Made by a program: the position numbers and the translations under genes. From assembly GCA_002428985.1 (NCBI GenBank), contig DIYL01000002.1:600637-664636 (forward strand): DNA of 64,000 nucleotides, read 5' to 3'. The notes below the pieces were generated by a model. It worked only from the letters and a program-made list of their open reading frames with translations. It did no database searches and had not been told where the DNA came from. Below are positions 33,937 through 41,793 of the stretch, one piece after another; the first letter of the stretch is position 1, and each line of letters opens with the position of its first letter. The DNA comes from Anaerolineales bacterium UBA6055 (lineage in GTDB: Bacteria; Chloroflexota; Anaerolineae; Aggregatilineales; Phototrophicaceae).

Positions 33937-35546
33937 GATCCTATTCCAGTATAAATACGTGACTGTGGAATAACTGCATGATCAGGTAATCTATAAAATT
34001 GCCAACTTGGGGCATTAAATTCCTGATGTGCTATGACCTTTGTCTCCCCGCCCTGTGGTATCTGAGTTAATGCCGGAAGAAAAATAGTTCGTAATAGGGC
34101 TGTTTGGTCAGAGCGTAAGGTTGTTTCTAAGTTACTCATCAAAACGCGAGTTGTATAAAATGGGCGGGGGCGTGGATCTTGTAACCAGCCAGTTCTTTCA
34201 TCAGAATTGTCACTGTCCCTCGAAGGACCACTTGGCGTACCAGTAATTGCACTATTCTTTGTGCCAAAGCTAAAGTCAGCCACATACGGAATCACGTGGT
34301 TTGACTTTAACTCCTTATAATATAAACTGAGTGGATTATTGAGTGCATAATCTATTCCATCTAAAACTCCATACAAGGGTCCCCAGCCAACCATCAGAAA
34401 ACCATGTGTGTCGCCACTCAAAGGCTCTACATATACATAGTCACCTGCTTGTAGAGAAGATAACTTTTCACTTATTAAAGTAGTAAGTGTATCTTCAGCA
34501 TCTGCATTATCTTTAAGCTGTCCCGCTTGTGCCCCAGACTGATAAATTACATCAACAATATCGTCCGCATTTATGTTACTCAACTGCTCACCGCCAAGAC
34601 CACCTGAGTCGTTCGTGTAATATGAAATCAACTCAACATGGTTTCTCCAAGGAGATGTAGCAGTATTGTCACATATTCTCCAACCAAATTGTGTATATAT
34701 ACCAAAAGGTGGTGTAGTAGGTTGTGGTGGACAGTCATTTTCTGTAGGATCAGCATTAAGGTCGACAGTCATAGGTATGCCACCTGCAAGAATACACTCA
34801 GAAATATATATTGATGAACCAGTACCTCCGGGGCGGTGATTTAGACTTCCTGAATAATCACGGCTTGATAATCGATCCACTTTGCCTTCTACATGGGTAA
34901 CATCTGTGGAAAGTTGTGGGAAACCTGTGTTATTGTCATTAATATCAAATGTTTGGAAATTACGAACTGATAAATCTATTGCAAATTGCGCCGAACTTGT
35001 ACGATTGTATATAAAATTTTGTTGATGATTCCATAAATCTGCTAAAAGTAAGCTCTCATTGTTATCAAAGTTTTGATCACTTATCCCATCCCGAATCGCT
35101 TGACGGACTCGCCGTGCAATTGCATTGACCATCTCGTTATTTGGAGTATCAAATTTACCAGCCAAGGCTAGCTCAACTAATCGACCTATATGAGCAGGCT
35201 GAATATAGGATTTAAGTAGAATCGCAAAGAACTCTACCAATTTGGCATCTGATATATTCTCAAGGGGATCAGGTAGCGAAGATGGCGATGTATTAATAAT
35301 CGAACGTATAGAGCTAACAACAAATGCTTTAAGTGTGGTACTCAACACATTAATATCTTCTATTATTTGTAGTAACCGATAAGCTACTAGATGGTTTTGT
35401 TCAGCAATTATTAAATTGAAGTAAGCTTCTGACGAATACGGTTTACCATTATATAAAATTCTAGCTGCTTCAACTTGTGCGTTTGTTATCTTATGTGCCT
35501 TTGTAGCTTCCTGTAATAATACAAACACAATTTCCGATGGTTCCAT
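33933..35546 (-). CDS. Hypothetical 537-residue protein heading a four-gene operon
   Basis: This protein has no signal peptide. The N-terminal 130 residues are helical (EIVFVLLQEATKAHKITNAQVEAARILYNG onward). The middle contains GDYVYVEPLSGDTHGFLMVGWGP near 375-400, a pattern that recalls NlpC/P60- or CHAP-like folds with GD and a His in a strand, but the catalytic Cys is not evident. The C-terminus is beta-rich. I do not recognise a family. It overlaps the following gene by four bases, and it lies downstream of the R3H gene, separated by a strong hairpin. With its partners it may form a surface or wall-associated assembly. Confidence 0.6.
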   Translation of the reverse strand: MEPSEIVFVLLQEATKAHKITNAQVEAARILYNGKPYSSEAYFNLIIAEQNHLVAYRLLQIIEDINVLSTTLKAFVVSSIRSIINTSPSSLPDPLENISDAKLVEFFAILLKSYIQPAHIGRLVELALAGKFDTPNNEMVNAIARRVRQAIRDGISDQNFDNNESLLLADLWNHQQNFIYNRTSSAQFAIDLSVRNFQTFDINDNNTGFPQLSTDVTHVEGKVDRLSSRDYSGSLNHRPGGTGSSIYISECILAGGIPMTVDLNADPTENDCPPQPTTPPFGIYTQFGWRICDNTATSPWRNHVELISYYTNDSGGLGGEQLSNINADDIVDVIYQSGAQAGQLKDNADAEDTLTTLISEKLSSLQAGDYVYVEPLSGDTHGFLMVGWGPLYGVLDGIDYALNNPLSLYYKELKSNHVIPYVADFSFGTKNSAITGTPSGPSRDSDNSDERTGWLQDPRPRPFYTTRVLMSNLETTLRSDQTALLRTIFLPALTQIPQGGETKVIAHQEFNAPSWQFYRLPDHAVIPQSRIYTGIGS

Positions 35547-35647
35547 ATCATGACCTCATCCCTTTTACACTACCACCTTATCATTTTTTTTTTGCGAAAT
35601 TACAAGTAGTTTGAGTTAACCGTATGTTAAGCGTAGGGGAAACATAG

Positions 35648-35673
35648 GGCTGAGGGACGTGTATCCCTCAGCC
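35648..35673 (-). terminator. Strong hairpin after the R3H ATPase gene
   Basis: GGCTGAGGGA (35648-35657) and TCCCTCAGCC (35664-35673) form a perfect ten-pair stem with a six-base loop, just after the stop codon of the R3H ATPase gene on the minus strand. No long T-run follows. It should end that transcript or protect its 3' end and isolates the four-gene operon downstream. Confidence 0.65.
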
Positions 35674-35685
35674 GTTGTTGGTGTG

Positions 35686-37314
35686 TTATTGATTGCGGAA
35701 GATGGTCACGTAGCGACGGGGTTCATCACCGATGCTCGCAGATTGCATATGAGCGCGGCGTGCCACCTGATGTTGTTTTTTGCGGATATGCGATGCCTGT
35801 GGTGTGAGGTCAATTTGATCCTCACCAGCGCGGATGCGATTGATCGCGCGTTCAACCTCAAGCATCGCTTCCCCAAAAGGGTCGGGTTCTTTCCTCCCGT
35901 TGATTTTGAAGAGGTCAACGAGGAAATTCTCCATTTGGGTCACAGTATTGGCTCTGAGGACATAGATTGATAGCCCTCGCTTTTCACCGTCTGTGATGAG
36001 GCGCGGTCGGCGTCGATAGTGCGTCTTCAGTGTCACAATTGCTTGCGCTTCACCAAAATCGTCCGTCAAAATTAGCGGAACCGCCAAACGACGCGACGCT
36101 TGTTCAAGCCGATTGCGAGCGACACCGTAAGCATATACTTTGACAGGTTCAAGTGTCTTGGTATCAACCTGTGCGACTTGTTCCTTCATTTCGCTACGGG
36201 TACGCGACGCATCACTATTCCCACGAATCATCTTGGCATTATTATTGTTACCGTTGCGATAGTTCCCGTTGTTGTTGCCATCACCTTTTGCCGGCGCAGA
36301 ACGCGATTCGGTTTCCGGTACATGTTCGCTGACATGAATCGCACCGAGTTCATCACGTTCACGCAATTCTGCCGGAATTGGGCGGTTACGTAACATCGCA
36401 TCAACAGCAGACGCCACATCGCCATGCACAACCAGCTTATCGCGGGCTTGAATTTCAATCATGATGTCAAATGTTGGTGCTGTCCGACGTTCGAGCACAA
36501 CTTTTTGTGTCCCGCGTCGGCGTGCTTCATCATCAGACAATGTCACAGACTCAATCCCACCAATCAAATCAGATAAAGTTGGGTTGAGCATTAAATTTTC
36601 GAGTGTGTTACCGTGTGCTGTACCAATTAACTGCACACCGCGTTCCGCAATCGTGCGGGCTGCCTGTGCTTCTAATTCACGCCCAATTTCATCAATCACG
36701 ATGACTTCTGGGTTATGATTTTCGACAGCTTCAATCATCACTTCGTGTTGACGATCAGGTTGGGATACTTGCATCCGGCGGGCTTTACCCACAGCTTGGT
36801 GTGGAATATCACCATCCCCGCCAATTTCATTGGATGTATCTACGATTACAACGCGTTTCTTTTCAGCACGAACGCGAGCAGCTTCACGGAGCATTGTCGT
36901 TTTACCGACCCCCGGAGGACCTACAATTAATACGCTATGTCCTGACTGAATCAAGTCAGCGATAATATCAATTGTGCCATACACTGCCCGACCAATCCGA
37001 ACGGTCAGCCCGACAATTTTGCCGCGCCGATTACGGATCGCCGAAATACGATGAAGTGACCGTTCGATTCCGGCACGATTATCATCATCAAAATCACCTA
37101 ACGCTTCAACAATTAGGCGAAGATCTTCATCAGTGACCTCGCGATCAGATAATTCGTACTCTCCATCAATAAAACGTGCTGTCGGGGTTCTACCGAGGTC
37201 AAGCACAACTTCTAGCAGTTGGTTGGTGTTGCCGTACTCATCAATTGCGTAACGGATACGCAGTGGTAACACATTTCTGAGTACATCGAAGTCATCAGTT
37301 ATACGTTTTTCCAT
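35686..37314 (-). CDS. R3H-domain AAA ATPase, SpoIIIAA/Ycf45-like
   Basis: This 542-residue protein starts at ATG 37314 (AAGGA lies 14 bases upstream); an ATG at 37341 is also possible. A RecA/AAA-type ATPase lies at about 100-300, with Walker A GPPGVGKTT near 135 and Walker B VIVIDEIGRE near 205. It resembles SpoIIIAA of sporulators and plant-type Ycf45 proteins. An Asn/Gly-rich linker (GNNNGNYRNGNNNN) precedes a C-terminal R3H domain (RKKQH near 510, then GDEPRRYV), which binds single-stranded nucleic acid. The family is common in Cyanobacteria, Chloroflexota and Firmicutes. The role is not settled; nucleic-acid handling is likely. Confidence 0.9.
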   Translation of the reverse strand: MEKRITDDFDVLRNVLPLRIRYAIDEYGNTNQLLEVVLDLGRTPTARFIDGEYELSDREVTDEDLRLIVEALGDFDDDNRAGIERSLHRISAIRNRRGKIVGLTVRIGRAVYGTIDIIADLIQSGHSVLIVGPPGVGKTTMLREAARVRAEKKRVVIVDTSNEIGGDGDIPHQAVGKARRMQVSQPDRQHEVMIEAVENHNPEVIVIDEIGRELEAQAARTIAERGVQLIGTAHGNTLENLMLNPTLSDLIGGIESVTLSDDEARRRGTQKVVLERRTAPTFDIMIEIQARDKLVVHGDVASAVDAMLRNRPIPAELRERDELGAIHVSEHVPETESRSAPAKGDGNNNGNYRNGNNNNAKMIRGNSDASRTRSEMKEQVAQVDTKTLEPVKVYAYGVARNRLEQASRRLAVPLILTDDFGEAQAIVTLKTHYRRRPRLITDGEKRGLSIYVLRANTVTQMENFLVDLFKINGRKEPDPFGEAMLEVERAINRIRAGEDQIDLTPQASHIRKKQHQVARRAHMQSASIGDEPRRYVTIFRNQ

Positions 37315-38287
37315 GTAGTTGGTTGGTATCCTTTTTATCATTTACAGTGACGATACGCACAGTCGGTATGGTTTGTGTTCTACCTTTTGTAGCTAAGCTA
37401 ACTGGTGAAAAGGATGTTTGACGAATACCAGCAGTCAAATGTTTGACCATGACTGCTTGCTCTAACCACGGATCAAACCCTAGATCGAGCATCGCATTTT
37501 CGAGCCAGCCCTGATACCCACGTACACTCACATAAATCGGTACTTTACGGCATCGTTCAATCTCTAGTATTGCCGCTAAAATAATATCAGAGGCATCACT
37601 GAGTACATCAGGGTGTAAATACGGAATCATATAGACCCCATGTTTACCTTCTGAGCAGGTAATGTAGGCTTCGATTCGTCCGTCTTTACGGTAAACCAAT
37701 CCGTCCATGTCGGTCGAGGGTCCCATTACAGTCTGTAAGATGCGCGGGATTGTGCATCCCAGCAGAGACGCGATACCAATTTGGTCATCGTTGGTCTCGG
37801 CCGTGACTGTTAATTTAGGAGCCTGCGTATCATCTTTAATAGGGTGATGTTGCCAAATCACCTGACGACTATACACAGAATAGCCTGAACGTCGCATTGT
37901 TTCGAATAACCGGTGGCTAACTTCTACTTCTGCCACCAATGATTGAGCGCCGTTTTTACCAGCTTGCTGTGCCATCGCATCGAGGATGTGTAACCAAATG
38001 TTGTCATCTTCGTCATCTTCTAGTGCTGGTGCAAGATACACAATATGTGCATTTACATCATCGGAGCGATACCGAAATTGTCCAACAACATCTTGGTTAT
38101 CTGAGTGCGCGACCAGTGTATGCAACCCACGTGGGAACACAATACTTGATAGCAACGCGCTATTTTGTCCGCGTGCATCTTCGGTCAGTCCCATTTCACT
38201 ATGAAGTACAATGGCATTCTGTTTTAGTCGTAACATCAACGGAATATCCAGTAATTTCATAGAATGTGTATCAGTTTGATTGGTCAC
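37295..38287 (-). CDS. GNAT-like acetyltransferase-fold protein
   Basis: This 330-residue protein starts at GTG 38287 with a GAGG site. Two related halves are visible. One contains VVGQFRYRSDDVNAHIVYLAPALED and a helix AMAQQAGKNGAQSLVAEVEVSHRLFETMRRSGY. The other has GRIEAYITCSEGKHGVYMIPYLHP and GWLENAMLDLGFDPWLEQAVMVKHL. These strand-helix pairs and the C-terminal LGF segment are typical of tandem GNAT folds. The acetyl-CoA pyrophosphate loop is not clear, so it may be inactive. It overlaps the R3H ATPase gene by 20 bases and is likely cotranscribed. Confidence 0.65.
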   Translation of the reverse strand: MTNQTDTHSMKLLDIPLMLRLKQNAIVLHSEMGLTEDARGQNSALLSSIVFPRGLHTLVAHSDNQDVVGQFRYRSDDVNAHIVYLAPALEDDEDDNIWLHILDAMAQQAGKNGAQSLVAEVEVSHRLFETMRRSGYSVYSRQVIWQHHPIKDDTQAPKLTVTAETNDDQIGIASLLGCTIPRILQTVMGPSTDMDGLVYRKDGRIEAYITCSEGKHGVYMIPYLHPDVLSDASDIILAAILEIERCRKVPIYVSVRGYQGWLENAMLDLGFDPWLEQAVMVKHLTAGIRQTSFSPVSLATKGRTQTIPTVRIVTVNDKKDTNQLHGKTYN

Positions 38288-38551
38288 ATTACACCTCGCT
38301 CACACATACCCTAGTCGATATATGTCTACTTTCATTGTATCACTGCCTGCTGACACCTGACAACAGGTTATAACTTGTTCATCATGTACAACACCTTACA
38401 CACTTATATGATTCTTTATTTACACTTATCATACATCACCTTCTCACAAAATCAAGCCTTAAGGGGTCAATAAGGATCAATTCAGATACTTCGGTGGTTA
38501 ATCGTATCATTATCATGACCGATCATCATCAGATACACATCAGAGCCAAAC

Positions 38552-39478
38552 TTAGAATAGCGACTGTGGGCGGGGCAACTTCGTCAAATAGCTTACATCC
38601 GTCATACAAATCACACCAGACATCGCAAAACCAATAGCACCTCGGCTACCTGCAACCAACGCACTAATGGCAACAGTGATCGGCGGTAAGTCGGCAAGGA
38701 GCTGCACTTGTTGTGCCCCAGCAATTAAATCAACCGCAAATCGTTGATGTGTATGCGTTAGGTCACTACCACTGTAAATCCGAATTAAACCTGCTTCGTT
38801 ATCGCTGGTGACGATCATTCCACCGCCAGGTGAGCATGCCATCTGCCGGATATTGTAATGAACTGAGGTGCGGTTAAGAACTTCCCCGGATATATCCGTC
38901 ATGACGATTTGATTGCCATCAGTTACAAAAATTGTGCCACCACCATTCGAGATCACGACAGTCGAACGGCGGAACATATCCATTTCCAAGCCGATATCAA
39001 ACGCACCAACAAAAATATTTTGCTGATAGATATACAACTTTCCCGTCGAATCTAAAGCAGCGACGATACCTAGTGCCAGATCAAGATCGATAGCAGCAAA
39101 CGATTCCACAGTTGATGTATCTAATGTATAGAGATGTCCGTCGGTCAACATTTGCAGGGTGTTATAATCCTCGCGGAACAGGTGTAACTTACCATCATCA
39201 GTCGTATAAATAGTCGCCTGCGATGTACTCACAATTGGTAGATATGACTTTTGTTTAACATCCATCAACCCTGTGAGGAAGGTCTGCCATGTTTCGCTGA
39301 GGTATTCGGTATTATCGGGCTCATCCACAATGACGCGATCACCATAGAGTGCGCCAGTCTCTAAATCATAGAATTCGACACGGTTATCCTGTGTCCAGAC
39401 TGCCAGCATTCGGGGTTTGCCCGCTAGGATGTGTAACTCTCGGATTGCTTGGTTCGTCAGGTGAATTCGCCAGTTCAT
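38552..39478 (-). CDS. WD40-like beta-propeller protein
   Basis: This 308-residue protein has no signal peptide and is built of strand-rich repeats, for example MLAVWTQDNRVEFYDLETGALYGDR, VAALDSTGKLYIYQQNIFVGAFD and GMIVTSDNEAGLIRIYSGSD. These have the W/YD and x-D-x-G-x-L-x-I-Y pattern of WD40-type propellers. The protein is probably cytoplasmic and a scaffold. It diverges from the HTH regulator over a 167-base gap holding three ATTTGGGATA copies. No family-level assignment is possible. Confidence 0.65.
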   Translation of the reverse strand: MNWRIHLTNQAIRELHILAGKPRMLAVWTQDNRVEFYDLETGALYGDRVIVDEPDNTEYLSETWQTFLTGLMDVKQKSYLPIVSTSQATIYTTDDGKLHLFREDYNTLQMLTDGHLYTLDTSTVESFAAIDLDLALGIVAALDSTGKLYIYQQNIFVGAFDIGLEMDMFRRSTVVISNGGGTIFVTDGNQIVMTDISGEVLNRTSVHYNIRQMACSPGGGMIVTSDNEAGLIRIYSGSDLTHTHQRFAVDLIAGAQQVQLLADLPPITVAISALVAGSRGAIGFAMSGVICMTDVSYLTKLPRPQSLF

Positions 39479-39486
39479 CGCGCACC

Positions 39487-39517
39487 ATTTGGGATAAATT
39501 TGGGATAATTTGGGATA
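39487..39517. repeat. Three ATTTGGGATA direct repeats in a divergent promoter region
   Basis: ATTTGGGATA occurs at 39487-39496, 39498-39507 and 39508-39517, spaced 11 and 10 bases apart. All three thus fall on nearly the same helix face. The array starts nine bases before the WD40-like start, in the gap shared with the HTH regulator. It looks like a cooperative binding site. Confidence 0.5.
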
Positions 39518-39645
39518 TTATAACATCTTTGCGATATTTGTGCTTCTAGATATGCGTGGAGAAATGACGAAAATCTGTTAGAATAGGTGCGTTATTATCA
39601 TAGTAATGATCAAGTTGATTGTCAGCAACCCAAACGAGAAACCAT

Positions 39646-40290
39646 GTGACAGACGAAAAAAAAATCCCACAGCCGGATGCCGAGCATGTAATTCATAGCT
39701 TGGATACACTCAAAGTGTATTTTGATCCTGTGCGTACACAGATTATGCAAGAAGTGTCGAATACCCCGCGCACCGTCCAACAAATTGCAGAAGCGCTTGA
39801 CGTCCCATTTACACGCCTCTACTACCACATCAAAATGATGGAAAAACACGGGCTTATTCGTATGGTCGATGTGAAGCAAATGCCCGGTGCAATCGAAGAA
39901 AAATATTATCAAGTATCGGCACGTATGTTTGTCATTGAACGTAGTCTCTTAACATTCGATCCTGAAAGTAAAAATGACGGACTTGAGCTTGTGCTCAAGA
40001 ATGTCTTTGATGCGTCGCATAAAGATGTGCGCCATAGTGTCCGTGAAGGACGCATCGACATGAGTGTGTCGCCACCGCATCCTAAAGCCTTATTGTCGCG
40101 TCGCCTTGTCTTCCGCCTAGCTGAAGAAAAAGCAGTTGAATTTCAGCAAGAGCTCATGGATTTACTCGTCAAATATCAGTCGATTGAGACATCACCCGAT
40201 GACACATACTATGCGGCGATTTTAGCATTATACGCAACCAATGTGCCGTATGAAGACGAAGACGAAGACCTGACAACGGGTGAAGAATAG
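39646..40290 (+). CDS. ArsR-like helix-turn-helix regulator
   Basis: This 214-residue protein starts at GTG 39646; the longer frame from TTG 39619 is not supported. An ArsR-type winged helix lies at about 20-85: SLDTLKVYFDPVRTQIMQEVSNTPRTVQQIAEALD, followed by RLYYHIKMMEKHGLI. The C-terminal half is helical (ESKNDGLELVLKNVFDASHKDVRH) and ends in an acidic tail. This resembles the HTH_20 regulators of Chloroflexota. It is followed after 36 bases by a 95-residue gene. The ATTTGGGATA array upstream may be its operator. Confidence 0.8.
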   Translation: MTDEKKIPQPDAEHVIHSLDTLKVYFDPVRTQIMQEVSNTPRTVQQIAEALDVPFTRLYYHIKMMEKHGLIRMVDVKQMPGAIEEKYYQVSARMFVIERSLLTFDPESKNDGLELVLKNVFDASHKDVRHSVREGRIDMSVSPPHPKALLSRRLVFRLAEEKAVEFQQELMDLLVKYQSIETSPDDTYYAAILALYATNVPYEDEDEDLTTGEE

Positions 40291-40326
40291 ACATCCTACT
40301 AAACGTAAGTAAAGCAAGGATTATTG

Positions 40327-40614
40327 ATGGAAATTGAGTTTGATTTGCGTACTGAGGGAGAAGAACTCCCCGACGCATTTTTAGATAGTTATGAACTTGA
40401 ATTGATGTTTGATGGGACACGTCACTCAATTCGTAGTGGATTGGAACGCAAATTAGCTGGTGTGACATGTGATGAACATGGCGCTGCTCCAAAATTTAAA
40501 ATCACAGGAATCTATAATAACGCAGACGAACAGATGGATATTCACTATCATGTTGATACCTGTTGTCAGATATTTCTGGTTCGGGTGATGCGTATTATCA
40601 ACATGAAGGGATAA
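40327..40614 (+). CDS. Hypothetical small cytoplasmic protein
   Basis: This 95-residue protein starts at ATG 40327, seven bases after AAGGA. It is beta-rich, with Cys residues in VTCDEHGAAP and TCCQIF, a possible metal site. The pattern LELMFDGTRHSIRSGLERKLAG then CDEHG and HYHVDTCCQ suggests a small alpha/beta fold. No family is recognised. It follows the HTH regulator gene and ends back to back with the convergent nitrilase gene. Confidence 0.6.
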   Translation: MEIEFDLRTEGEELPDAFLDSYELELMFDGTRHSIRSGLERKLAGVTCDEHGAAPKFKITGIYNNADEQMDIHYHVDTCCQIFLVRVMRIINMKG

Positions 40615-41553
40615 TTATTCGGTGCGACGTCGATTGACATCAAATGAAAACACATCATCCCTTGCATAATGTCCAGTAACATCTAAGGTCATTTGCTCTT
40701 CGAGAATACGAGTAAGATCAAGCTCCGCTGTTAGGATACATTCTTCATCATAAACGGGTTTGACGATGTACTCACTATCTGGCCCAATGATTGCACTTCC
40801 GCCTCGTAACAATAATTTTTCCGGCGTTTTACTCAAGGCTTCATCAATACGCAATTCTGGAGGTAAGTCCGAAACCGGCATGATACTACCCGCTGCTAGC
40901 ACAAAGGTACGCCCCTCAAACGCGTAATGACGACTAGCTAACTGATGCCTTTCTATTGCATTAGGCCACATTGCCACATGAATTTGCTCGTTACTAATGT
41001 GCATCGCTTGGCGTGCATGTGGCATCCAATGCTCCCAACACACCAGACCACCAACCCGTCCAGCAACCGTGTCCACAGCTTGTAATCCGGCACCATCTCC
41101 TTGCGCCCACACAAGTTGTTCAGTATAGGTCGGACGTAATTTCCGATGATGATTAACGATCGTGCCTGTTTCATCAATCGTCACAATCGTGTTATAGATG
41201 CTACGATTACCCCGTCCGATCGCTACTTTCTCATTGATACCGAGCAACAGTACAATGCCATGTTGTTTCGCGACTTCTTGTAATTTCGACATTTCAGGAC
41301 TATCGAGTGCCATGCTGTTTTCATAGAGGCGTGCGTATACTTTTTTAGTCGGAGGATGATCCCACAAACCCATATCATAGCTATAATCCAACCATGTCGG
41401 ATAACCCGGAAACCATGTCTCGCCGAGCGTGACCAATTGCGCACCTTGTCCGGCGGCTTCTGTAATTAGCGAGACCGCTTTATCAACGCATTTCGGCAAG
41501 TCATAATATTCCGGTCGGGCTTGAATAATTGCAACAGTTACTGTTTTTGCCAT
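40615..41553 (-). CDS. Nitrilase-superfamily carbon-nitrogen hydrolase
   Basis: This 312-residue protein has the Glu-Lys-Cys triad of the nitrilase family: TLGETWFPGYP (Glu near 43), HRKLRPT (Lys near 137) and GGLVCWEHWMP (Cys near 171). The WFPGYP and CWEHWMP contexts are those of true nitrilases (branch 1), which convert organic nitriles to acids and ammonia, rather than amidases. The protein is cytoplasmic and likely forms spirals or oligomers. It stands alone, convergent with the 95-residue gene. The substrate, aliphatic or arylaceto nitrile, cannot be read off. Confidence 0.92.
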   Translation of the reverse strand: MAKTVTVAIIQARPEYYDLPKCVDKAVSLITEAAGQGAQLVTLGETWFPGYPTWLDYSYDMGLWDHPPTKKVYARLYENSMALDSPEMSKLQEVAKQHGIVLLLGINEKVAIGRGNRSIYNTIVTIDETGTIVNHHRKLRPTYTEQLVWAQGDGAGLQAVDTVAGRVGGLVCWEHWMPHARQAMHISNEQIHVAMWPNAIERHQLASRHYAFEGRTFVLAAGSIMPVSDLPPELRIDEALSKTPEKLLLRGGSAIIGPDSEYIVKPVYDEECILTAELDLTRILEEQMTLDVTGHYARDDVFSFDVNRRRTE

Positions 41554-41793
41554 TGTTTTGTACTTTCTAGTCTATATCACACAAGTTGAACTGTAACGCA
41601 AATCAAAGTTCGCGCCAAGTTTACAACAAATTAGACCGTTAAATATTTGTTATGTGATGTTTTTTACTATCATCAATCAGCAAATCTACCTATAATCTAA
41701 ATATTCTTATTGAAAATATGACAAATATTAAAAAATACGTTAAATTTAACACACCATTATGTACAATTTGTCACAAACGTAGGGAGCTTGATA

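Noticed and set aside
38347..38368. CCTGCTG/CAACAGG inverted repeat in the gap before the GNAT-like gene
   Set aside because: It has one G-U pair and no T-run, and cannot be distinguished from chance in this 264-base gap.
41691..41696. TATAAT upstream of the VWA gene
   Set aside because: A -35 match at proper distance is weak, and the region is AT-rich, so chance matches are likely.
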